64,000 nt of DNA from Eleginops maclovinus (Eukaryota > Chordata > Actinopteri > Perciformes > Eleginopidae). Within the stretch, counting starts at the first letter, position 1; each line of letters starts with the position of its first letter. Below are positions 22,827-33,100 of this stretch, piece by piece. The stretch is taken from the NCBI RefSeq assembly GCF_036324505.1, contig NC_086350.1:27138257-27202256 (forward strand), read 5' to 3'. A program made the position numbers and the translations under genes. The notes beneath the pieces were generated by a model. The model ran no database searches. It was not told the origin of the DNA and worked only from the letters and a program-made list of their open reading frames with translations.

Positions 22827-25800
22827 TCACTCGTTGTGTTCTTGCCAGTGGACGTTGATGAAGGTCTTGCTGTCCATGCGGTCGATGTAGAGGACCCCCT
22901 CCAGGTGGTCCATCTCGTGCTGAAGGATCCGAGCCGGCCAGCCGCTGGCCTGCCACCTCACCGCCTCCCCCCTCTCATCCAGACCTGCAGGGGGAGAAGA
23001 GAAAGAAAGCATTAGCAAGAACTGTTTATATACTAATTCATGAGTATGAAATAATTTTCATTCTTTTAGTTTTTTTTAGAAACATCATGACAGCAAATAT
23101 TTACATTGTTTCATGCCCTGAACAGTCTTAGTGTAAGAAATGAGACTCAGCACGAGCAGTGTAATATTCATTTACTAAAGTACAGTACTCAAGTAAAATG
23201 TACGTGACATTTTATTTTTCACTTTATGTTACTGTATATCTCTACTACATTCATTTCACAATGAGTCGCTGGTTACTTTGCAGATTTAGATATTAATAGC
23301 TAAATATTTTCAACAATAAATGATTATTTATTTTATAGGTTACGCTACCCTACAGTTTAAAATTACATTATTCAAATGAAAACCATCTTTACTAGCTACA
23401 ACATTAAAGCAATAGCAACAATAAAATAACAATCATAATATATGATACTGAAATGGTCCATTTTTTGGACTTTAAAGTATATTTTGATGCTAATATTTTT
23501 TTGTCAGATTTTGAATTCAAGGCTTTTTCTTATAACAGAGTCTTTCTATACTGTGGTATCACTTCATTTTAATACATCTGAGTAACTAGGGACAAACATC
23601 TGTAATTTATATACTATCACATGTACAGTGGTATGCAAAAGTTTGGGCACCCCTCTGAGATTTCATGACAATTTGCTTTTCCTTTATAATAGAAGATCAC
23701 AGCAACAACATTTGTTTTCCTACAAAGATGTAGACGTTTTAGTGTTTTCCAGACCAAAATTCTTAGGGTAGCATTACATAGTTTTATTATAATAAAATAA
23801 AATGCAAAAAATGGGATGTGCAAAAGTTTGGGCACCCTTATAAATAGCATTCATTTCAACACCTGTACGGATTTATAGCTGACAGGTTGCTGCACAAAAT
23901 TGCTTTGATTAGCTCATTAGACCTTCAATTACAAAGACAGGTGGAACCAATCATGAAAAAGGCTATTTAACATAGGTAATAGCTGGCTGTGCCTGGCCTA
24001 GGTTCTTTCTTAGGGAGTGGCAAGATGGGGACCTCAAAACAACTCTCCACTGACCTGAAAGCTAAGATAATCCAACATTATAAATTAGGAGAAGGGTACA
24101 AAAAATTATCTGACAGGTTTAAACTGTCTGTCTCCACAGTCAGAAACGTAGTTGTGAAATGGAAGGCCACAGGAACAGTCCGTGTGAAGGAAAGATGTGG
24201 TAGGCCGACAAAAATAGGGGAAAGGCACAGGCGAAGGATGGTGAAAATGGTCACAGAGAAGCCACAGACCACCTCCAGAGAACTACAACAACATCTGGCT
24301 GCTGATGGTGTAGTTGTTCACCGTTCCACAATCCAGCGTACTTTGCACCAGGAAGAGCTCATTGGAAGGGTGATGTGCAAAAAGCCTTTCCTGAGTGTTA
24401 ATCACAAGAAGAGTCGCATGAGGTATGCAAAAGCACATCTGGACAAGCCAGAAGCATTTTGGAACAAAATACTGTGGTCAGATGAGACCAAGATTGAGTT
24501 ATTTGGTCATAACATGAACAGGTATGCATGGCGAAAAAAACACACTGCATTCAATGAAAAGAACTTGTTGCCCACTGTAAAATTTGGTGGAGGATCTATC
24601 ATGTTATGGGGCTGTGTGGCTAGCACAGGTACTGGAAAACTTGTTAAAGTTGAGGGCCACATGAATTCCTTACAGTACCAGGAGATTCTTGACAAGAATG
24701 TTCTAGAGTCAGTCACAAAGTTGAAGCTACGCCGGGGTTGGATTTTTCAGCAGGACAATGATCCTAAGCACCGATCAAAATCCACCAAGGAATTCATGCA
24801 GAAGCACAGGTACAATGTTCTGGAATGGCCATCCCAGTCCCCAGACCTTAACATCATTGAAAATGTATGGATTTATTTGAAGAAGGCTGTCCATGCACGG
24901 AGGCCAAGAAACCTGACTGAACTGGAGACGTTTTGTGTGGAAGAATGGGCCAAAATACCACCTGCCAGGCTTAAGGGACTTGTCTGTGGCTACAGGAGGC
25001 GTCTACAGGCCGTTATTGCAGCAAAAGGAGGCAATACTAAATATTAATGGAATTATTTCTTAGGGGTGCCCAAATTTATGCACATGCCTATTTTTGTTTG
25101 AATGCACATAAACATGTTTCTGTTTGACCAATAAAAGTTATTTCACTACTGAGATGTTTCTGTTACCATAAGGTATAACATATGTTAAAATGAAGTTGCT
25201 GCTTCAAAAGCTCAGCAAGTGACAAACTGATGCAGTGGTTTTCCTAAGGGGTGCCCAAACTTTTGCATACCACTGTATATATGTTTCTGCTACGGTAACA
25301 TCTGTCTATATTTCTGTTGCTGTAGTATATCGGTCTTTTATAGAACATTCCAACTTATCAACAACATGTATTAGTGTATTTCTTGTGGTACATGTCTTTT
25401 GTACTGTAAATATATTTATTGTTTATTGTTCGTATTTTATGTTTATACTTTTTTCCACCTTTTAAATGTTACATGTGTTAAGCCTGAACACACTGCTGCT
25501 GCTGCTGCTGCTGCTGTAACAAAATCATTTCCCAATTTGGGATGAATAAAGTCTCTATGTATTTATTAGGGCTGCAGAATTAATGGAAATTGAATTGAAA
25601 TCGCTGTATTTAAACCTCAGGAAGCACATTTTTTCTTAAAGCTAAATACCAATATGAATGATGTTCCATAGAGCTGCTCAGATTTCCATCCCTGTGAATT
25701 GTTTTGTAAAGACGTAACAAAACACATTTGCTTGGCAAAGATCCTCTTAAAAACCAAACTATAATCGTGTAATATATTTTTCTATAAGAATAGCGATTTA

Positions 25801-26990
25801 AAAAATGATGAATGCCTCCAATATCATGAATCTTATCGCAATTGCAGTGTCAGTCAAAATAATCACAATAAGCATGTTTTTCAAAATCATGCAGTCATAC
25901 TATCTACAGCAGGGGTGTCCAAACTACGGCCCAGGGGCCAACTGTGGCCCATGGTCCACTTGAATTGGCCCTCAGCAAATTCTAAAAGTATAATGGAATA
26001 CGGCCCACACTTTAGACTTGTGTTTGTCCTATATTGTACTTCTTAAATATAAATGTACACATTTATTACACAGTAGTATTCATGTGACCTCTTTATAAAT
26101 AAATTCAGTCAATTAAAGTTGAAAAAATGTTCTAAGTTGATAAAAAAAAAGTCAAATAACTTATTCCCATAACCCTGTGGAGAGCTGTTCTGGTTTTTTA
26201 AATTTTTCTAAAGTAGAACTTAACATATGAGGCAATATATCTCACCCCTACTGAGGGGCCCAGCCCTTCATATATTTTTCAGTTTGTGACCCTCAGTGAA
26301 AAAGTTTGGACCTCCCTGCACTACAGTATCTATCTATCTATCTTCAGTGCCACAGAAACCCAGGATCAGTGAAACATGCGTACCGGACACTTCCACAGAC
26401 AGGTAGCGGGGCACTGTGGCAGAGAAGCCTGAGAGGCTCTCACAGGCCTCCTGGAAGAGCGCTGTGCGTCCGTCCAGGACCCTCAGCATGGGGTTGACAA
26501 AGACCCTCAACGGCTGGACGGAGAGACCCCGGGCCTCCCTGGATGCAGACGAACTTTCCTTCAACATCTGCTCAGGATACTCCAGGGCCAGGATGCGGAG
26601 GGGGACCCCAATCTGAGGCGCACTCAGCCCCACACACTCCAAACTCCGCATCACTTTCACCAGAGTCTTGATGACCTGCTGGACCTCAGCGCCTGTCACA
26701 GCCGCAGGGTCAACAGCAGCTGCATGTGAACGCAGCACCGGGTCCCCCACCTGGCACACGTGACTGTACGGAGGGCAGGGGGGGGCTATTATCTTGCGCT
26801 TCATGTACTGGAGATAGGGGCGCACCTTGATGCTACTGGAGTAAGGGCTGCAGGAGACATGAGAGTGGGGGGAAATATTTGGACCACAAGAGGAAGTCAC
26901 TGTTAAACTCGGGGCCCCTGGACTGCAGGGGGGGGCTTTGGATGCACAGAGCCTCAACCCCCTCTGGACAGTTGGAGCAGAAACAGACAT
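22827..26990 (-). CDS. pdf: Mitochondrial peptide deformylase
   Basis: Two coding exons, 26990-26384 and 22984-22827, join in phase 1 to give 254 residues (human PDF 243). It removes the formyl group from the N-terminal Met of proteins made in mitochondria. All three family motifs are present: GLSAPQIG at 121-128, EACES at 181-185 with the metal-ligand Cys183, and QHEMDH at 224-229 with the two ligand His and the catalytic Glu226. As in animal enzymes, motif 2 is EACES rather than the bacterial EGCLS. The first 60 or so residues are Arg/Lys/Ser-rich with few acids, consistent with a mitochondrial presequence. A non-coding 5' exon boundary (acceptor TTGTTCCTGCAG) is visible near 27064. The 3.4-kb intron, which separates motifs 2 and 3, holds a Tc1 transposon and a hAT-like MITE. 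Confidence 0.96.
23160..23590. mobile_element. MITE of the ACTTAAGTAAAAGTA family, fragment
   Basis: Starts near AAAGTACAGTACTCAAGTAAAATG, contains CTCTACTACATTCATTTC and ends with TAACAGAGTCTTTCTATACTGTGGTA...ACATCTGAGTAAC. The right part matches 51400-51530. It lies in the pdf intron immediately left of the Tc1 element. Confidence 0.55.
23626..25275 (+). mobile_element. Complete Tc1-like DNA transposon, 1650 bp
   Basis: Outer inverted repeats are identical for at least 29 bp (CAGTGGTATGCAAAAGTTTG... on the left, its complement on the right) and are flanked by TA at 23624-23625 and 25276-25277. A second related repeat occurs inside each end (about 23816-23840 and 25062-25085), the IR/DR layout of Sleeping Beauty-type elements. 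The transposase frame is open from start to stop. It sits in the pdf intron in opposite orientation to the gene. Confidence 0.95.
24025..25047 (+). CDS. Tc1-like transposase, uninterrupted
   Basis: 340 residues from the first ATG, the normal length for the family; an upstream in-frame GTG at 23989 is not needed. Residues 1-55 and 65-115 fit the two helix-turn-helix DNA-binding subdomains (PAI and RED), separated by a GRPTKIG AT-hook-like segment at 59-65. The catalytic triad is Asp153 (WSDET), Asp244 (QQDNDPKH) and Glu279 (LNIIEN): exactly 34 residues separate the last two, so DD34E. A Gly-rich [10 protein letters not shown] box lies at 187-196. It would cut and paste the surrounding element at TA sites. 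No stop or frameshift is visible, so recent activity is possible but unproven. Confidence 0.95.
   Translation: MGTSKQLSTDLKAKIIQHYKLGEGYKKLSDRFKLSVSTVRNVVVKWKATGTVRVKERCGRPTKIGERHRRRMVKMVTEKPQTTSRELQQHLAADGVVVHRSTIQRTLHQEELIGRVMCKKPFLSVNHKKSRMRYAKAHLDKPEAFWNKILWSDETKIELFGHNMNRYAWRKKHTAFNEKNLLPTVKFGGGSIMLWGCVASTGTGKLVKVEGHMNSLQYQEILDKNVLESVTKLKLRRGWIFQQDNDPKHRSKSTKEFMQKHRYNVLEWPSQSPDLNIIENVWIYLKKAVHARRPRNLTELETFCVEEWAKIPPARLKGLVCGYRRRLQAVIAAKGGNTKY
25493..25516. repeat. (CTG)8 trinucleotide repeat
   Basis: Eight perfect CTG units in the pdf intron. Confidence 0.9.
25910..26318. mobile_element. hAT-like MITE, 409 bp
   Basis: Left end CAGGGGTGTCCAAACTACGG is mirrored by right end AAGTTTGGACCTCCCTG. 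The flanking 8-mers ATCTACAG and CACTACAG agree at six of eight bases, fitting an old hAT target duplication. The CAGGGGT...CCAAACT terminus is typical of Charlie/Zaphod-type hAT elements as I recall them. It lies in the pdf intron, about 65 bases from the donor end of exon 1. Confidence 0.75.
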
Positions 26991-27063
26991 GATGTTGTGT
27001 TCATGGAGAGGCTGTAGCTGGGGCGATGTTCACATGAAGGGGGGGGGGGTGATGCCGTTGTGC

Positions 27064-28030
27064 TGCAGGAACAAAAGAACACAGGAAAAGATCACGTGAG
27101 ACGAGATGTATGAGTTTTATGACGAGAGGAATTTATGTTCAGGACCGAACTTTAATGCACCAAATATCCAAAAGCATAGAAACAGACAAATAAAACAGCC
27201 GTTTGTGAATGTAGAACCCTTTATTCCAAAACTAAAAGCTCTGATCTGCTGTTATAAGAGCCTCACATTTCCAAACTGTTGACATAAAGTTACAGTAACA
27301 CTATTGTCCTAAATATAATTGTAACCTGTAGCATTAATCTTTAAATTCCAGAGTATAAGTGTGTCAGTATGATGAACCTCAACCAGGGTGTAGTTTCATG
27401 GAGGTTTGAATGACCTACTAAAGGTTTTGTACTTTCATTATTGATGCAATTCACTCAAACGTGTGTAAAACTAGAATATAGATATAACATCTTTCACATT
27501 TGACACATGGTATAGGCCTTTTTAGATAAAACACAAACACAATGCAGTTCCACACTGTCTACTACAAACACAATTAGCACTAAGGTTTAGAACTGTATGT
27601 GGTTAGTGTGGATTAACGTGTTTCCAATTCAAAAGATAAAGCTTCAGCTTTGCAGAACGTCAAACACCGCCGAAGGTGTACGCAGGTGCAATGAAACACG
27701 CGCGCCCATATGACAGCTACCACCAACCACAAAGCTAAAATGTTAGTATGTTAGTGTCGTTACTGTATTTACAACACGCTACTAATAATACAAGCCAAGC
27801 ACATATGCACATAAGAATACTTGGAGATTTTCGTTACCTTACAAAGTGTTAATCTTCCATAGTGACTAAAAAGCAGAACATATTCAGAGCTGAAGGTGAA
27901 AGCAGGGAAAGAGATGCGCACAGCGCAGTTTAACTACTTCCGGGTCAACAACAGAACAGCAAACTTCAAACTAAAAGTCTGCATGTGTATTCACAACCTT
28001 ATCGTATAGAACTGTTTATGTATGAACCTT
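27064..28030 (-). promoter_or_regulatory. pdf 5' non-coding exon and promoter region
   Basis: On the minus strand, an exon-like stretch ending TTTGTAAG at about 27837 is followed by donor GTAACG, and the next exon begins after TTGTTCCTGCAG at about 27064. The first exon contains a tiny upstream ORF (ATGGAAGATTAA: Met-Glu-Asp-stop). An ETS-type site (ACTTCCGGG on the plus strand) at about 27936-27944 suits a housekeeping promoter. Plus-strand tinf2 begins in the opposite direction just beyond. Confidence 0.5.
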
Positions 28031-28511
28031 TATTTTGACTGCCAGTGAGTTTGACAAGGAAGTAATTTGAAACGTTTTCAAAAACGGAACAATCTGCAAA
28101 CAGACACAGCCCTGGGACATTCACAACATAAACTTGTCGGTACATGTCCAGCTCGGGGGCAGGGCGGGAGCAGCCCATTCATGAGGGAGTTGAATAGATG
28201 CAGCGGGCCGAGAGCCGGCGCGTTGTCCCGGTATAGACCCTGCAGAGACAGCTGCTCTGTCACTGAGCCTCCGATGGAAGGAAGAGATCCATGTCTGCTG
28301 ACCTGCCCCAAAGTACCGCTGTGGATCATAGAGTTTGTCTGGGCTCACAGGACGATGGACATACAGCAAGGTTAGTGTGCCAATTATCATTATCCCAGCT
28401 ACCACAACGCTTTGATTGTATAGGCCTAAGGCTTGTTTATTATCATTTTGCATCACTAAAATGATGTCAAACGTTCGTATGCAACACGTATGGTACAGTA
28501 TGTCTCTATCT

Positions 28512-28830
28512 TTAGTGGTGTAAAAGTACATTTACTCAAGGGCAGAACTTAAATTTACAGGCACTAAGACTTGCTACTATACCGCTACTTCATTACATTT
28601 CAGTTAATTAATGAAGTTAAAGTATAAATCTTCACTTTTTACTCATTACTTCCCTGCACAAACAATACCGTACATCCCAATGACATGTTCTCTTTAAGAT
28701 TAACTGCCATAAATTAACAGCAGTTAATAGCAATTAAAAATCTATTGAACTATTATGACTGGTGCATTAATATGGAAAATGCATTAATCATAATAATTAT
28801 ATAAATATATACTGTATTATAATAAAACAA
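28512..28830. mobile_element. MITE of the ACTTAAGTAAAAGTA family, fragment
   Basis: Starts TAGTGGTGTAAAAGTACATT and contains CTACTTCATTACATTTCAGTT and AAAGTATAAATCTTCACTTTTTAC, matching the other copies. It lies just upstream of the first recognisable tinf2 exon. Confidence 0.55.
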
Positions 28831-28926
28831 TCTGTAAAAGGCCTTTCAGCCCGGTCCCAACAAACCATGACCCTGACTCTTTACAGTAGCAGTAACATCA
28901 GGATGTGCTTCCTGTTCTCCACAGTT

Positions 28927-30053
28927 ATGGGCCCCTCCTGTTGGCCGGAGCTGGGCTCTCAGCCTCTGAGCGTTGAGGACCCGTGGAGGCTGCGTGTTTC
29001 CTCTGCTCAGGTTTATTCCATCGTGAAGAGCAGAGACATGCAGCACTTTGAGAGGGTACTGAACTTTCTGGAAGACACTTACAGACTCCTACCCAGCCTG
29101 GTGGCTCCCATCAAACACATGAAGGTCCTGTTCGGCCTCAAGACCATGGTAAGGAGATGAGTCGCATCATTCAACAAGCATGTGAAATCCATGTTACCAG
29201 CAGCGGTTGATTCAAGGATTTTCTGGCTAATTTATATATTTAAAAAGAGCGTTTGATGTTAATCTCAATCTCTCTTAATGCCTCTCCTTCCAGCTCATCA
29301 TGTGGATGCTCAGAGAGAGGCGAGGAATGGTTGAAACTGTGTGTAAAATCTGCAACTTCTTTCCAAGTAAACTCCCCCAGTACCAGGATCAGTGTGTAAG
29401 TGTAATCTGTTCTGCAATATTTTTAACACTTTTTACTTTTACTTAGTAGACTTAAGTCTTGTGTGGTATTCATTCAGAGGCAACACTCATCTAAAGCTGC
29501 ACAAAACAGCCCGCTGCCATTTTGGATTTATGAGGTGATAATGATCAGTTAGGATTGAAAGAGTGTTATTTAACCTAAATATTGGAGGGCAAAAGTTAGC
29601 AATGACTGTTTGGATATTGTTATTAATTAGCTATTATTTATCATGTCTCATTAATAAAGCGCTTAATTTCATTTATTAGGATAATCATAAAAGCATGTAA
29701 TTTACAGCATGGTCCGGTTAAGTCTGGCTGCTCTGTGCCTAAATAACATTTCTATTATCATGTGTCCTGTATCTTGCACAGAACCAACATGAGATGTTCC
29801 TCATGAGGAAGAACCATGTGGACTTCAAGGCTCTTGCTCAGACTCTTGCTATGGACAAGGACAAAAGTGAAGATTATATCAAGGTATGTTTACCTCCACA
29901 CAGCAGCTAACAGCTAGCAGGGACAGCCTGTGCAAGAAAGGAACACACATTGCAACATTGAAGTTTGACTTGCTGTAGGCTACTTTTTAATTTGACAGGT
30001 GTCAAAAAAACAAATGGTTTTAGACTAAATACTGGACTGATGGGCTTAACCAG

Positions 30054-30147
<94 letters not shown>

Positions 30148-33100
30148 CAGAGAGGGGAATCATTGACATAAATTGACCTTAAAGTAAACCTGTTAATAGC
30201 ACTGCTGAATATGACATAGATATCAAATATGTAAATAAATGAATGATTTGGTTGGATCATTTTGTCATGTTGCCTGCATAAAGCTTTGTCTTTACTTACA
30301 AAACACCACAAAGTAATACCGGCCAGATTTAACTTTTTCAAAGAGTACTACAAAAAATTATTTAAAAAATCTCATTTTTAATCCTCATGGCTAAATCAAC
30401 AACAACATCCACAAAGTACAGAACACATATATTGTTTAATGCTGGTCAAAGCGCCATAGGGTCCATCTATGTTTTTAAATCAGAGTAAGCTAATTTAAAA
30501 TCAAGAAATGATTCAAAGTTTTTCATTATATGGACATTCTAAATCATCTTAGTATTTATAGCACAAAAAAAAGTGGGACTGAATCTGTTCCAATATATCA
30601 ACTTCAGTGATTGTTTCATTAAAGGAAATAATAGTTTTGTTTAAAATGTTCAAACACATAAAGTGCTTACCCAGTGACTGAGAAGAAGAAGAAGAAGAAG
30701 AAGAATGTTGTAAATTATACTTGTGTGCGATTACATTTTTGCTTGCTCTCTCTCTTTGCAGTTTAAAGTAGAAACAAATGAATAAGCACTGATGGAAACA
30801 GTAGTATGGAGGATGGGAGAATGCTGAGTCACTGTTGTCTCAAGTTATCATGCATTTAGTCAGTGTGAATAAAACACAGCGGGTTTCTCTCCCAGTCCGT
30901 GACTATCTTCCAGCAGAGGGCGATGCAGGTCCACATTTATGGTGTTGCAATCGAAAAGATTCAACCCCCTTTGCACATTAGGTTTATTGTCAAAATATAC
31001 ATTTCTCAGCTGTTTGCAATAAAGAAAGTACACAAGAACTGTTTAAGTAGTTCAATGAAAATAATATTACAAGGGTTTTTATCCAAATTCAACACAAAAT
31101 GCTAATTTTAGTGACTACTGCAGTCTCAAAATTATTAAACCCCCTATCTCAAGCACACCTGGTGCAACCAATCAAGGGCTTCATTAGTTCAGGTGTGCTT
31201 GAGATAGAACACTTAAATACCTGGACTGGCTCGGGGTTTGTTGAGAGTGACGGTTGATTGCATGTCAGAAATATGGTCAAAAGACTCAAAAGAATTGTCC
31301 AAAAAGTTCAGATAAGAGATCATTGCATGGACAAACAAGGAAAAGGATACAAAAAATAGCACTGATTGCCCCTAGAGATACAGTTGGAAGCACAGTTTGC
31401 AAGTTAAAAGTCAAAGGAAAGTAGCTACACTACCTGGACCTGGAAGAAAGAGGAAGCTATCATTGGCTGCCACCACATTCCTGAGGAGGCAAGTGATCAA
31501 AAACCCTGGAGTGACTGCCAAACACCTGCAGCAAGACCCGGTGGCAGAAGGCACTGAGCTTTCAGTCAGCACAGTAAGGTGTATACCAAACACTGAAGTG
31601 CTCCATGCTCCAATATGCTCAAAACCATAAAAATATGCTACTGAAGTTTTGTAATTGTGTTCTGTGGAGCGATGAAACAAAACTTGGTTCAGTGGTATGT
31701 CTGGAGGAAGAAGAATGAAGCACACCCTGCCTACATTGAAGCATGGCGGGGGCTCAGAGATGCTCTGGGCGGCTTTGCTGGCTCTGGAAATCTGCAGCCT
31801 GTGGAGGGCACGATGGAATGGTCAGTGAGGAAGATGAAGCTTAGACGACATTGGACCTTCCAACAGGACAATAATCCCAAGCATACCTCAAAGTCAGAAC
31901 AGCTAAAGGATGCTCTACTAAGTACTGAAGATGCTTGTCATGAAGGGTTGAATCATTTTGAGACTGCAGTAGTCATTGAAAGTAGCATTTTGTGTTGAAT
32001 TTGGATAAAAACCCTTTTAATATTAGTTTCATTGAACTACTTAAACAGTTCTTGTGTAATTTGTTTATTGCAAACAGATGAGAAATGTATATTTTGCCAA
32101 TAAACCTAATGTGGAACGGGGGTTGAATATTTTTTATTGCAACTGTATATAAACGCTATGCACATATGGAGCTGAATATGTACTCCGAAGAGCCAAGAGT
32201 GATATAATGAGGAGTAATAAGTGCAGCATTGTTTCTTCTTGTGGTCCACCACATCTAATAAAGCTGAACACTTTATGAGTGAACATGCTAGAAAGTTCTT
32301 CAGAGAGGGTTAGATGGTGCTGGGGAACTCAGGTTTTAAGTCCCCTCAGCCAAACAGTGAACAAACAAATGGACACATGACTGATTTATTCTGTGCACTA
32401 AATGAAACAAGCCTTGATAACATAACCCAATGTATTCCTTTAGGTCTTTCTAGAGGTTTAAATTCAAATGAAACCCAAAGTATTGAACTGCATGCCACCT
32501 GTAGAACGCCTGACTTAGTGTTTCCCTGTTTCAGAATCACATGGAGGAGCAGTATGGAGAACATTACGCTCAGAAAGTAGAGGACCGACTGCTGCAGTAC
32601 CTCCAGCAGCTGGAGACGGTGCTACCAGGAGACACACACATTGATAAGGTGTGTGTTCTATTGCAGTGCAGGCTTCTATGTGTCACTGTTTGGTCCCATT
32701 TTGAAAGAGTTGTCTTGAACATGAATTGGAAGATCAGACGTACAAAATGTTGTGATCATGTCATATTTTACACTCAGTTTGGTCAAAAGTGAAACCTTGA
32801 TGTATGTATCTATGAAGCATTTCAATCATTCCAGCAAAAACTAAATCAGAATCAGGTTTAGTGGAATTGTCCCTGGTGTATTTGGTGCAGACAGTTAAAG
32901 AAGATACATTTTAAGAAAAAATTAAATGTATTATAAAAAACAACAAAACAATTATAACATAAATATAGAAAAAAAACTACGCACAGTATAATATGACAAA
33001 ACCACTTAATATTAATATAAGATAAAATATGTGCAGCATTGATAAGAAAAGTGGAATGGTGTGCAGAAATTCAAAGAGGTCGCTTTGAATACCAATTTGC

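Noticed and set aside
23989..24024. GTG start for the Tc1 transposase
   Set aside because: The ATG at 24025 gives the family's usual 340 residues; the upstream codons are leader sequence.
28121..28531. Minus-strand 136-residue ORF with a hydrophobic segment, as an annotated gene
   Set aside because: Not listed as a gene because it overlaps a plausible plus-strand tinf2 5' exon and its C half has promoter-like GC-rich composition; kept as a finding.
29907..30341. ORFs across the CA/GT tracts (also near 4688-4885 and 11347-11538)
   Set aside because: Val-Cys or Thr-His repeats encoded by dinucleotide microsatellites, not proteins.
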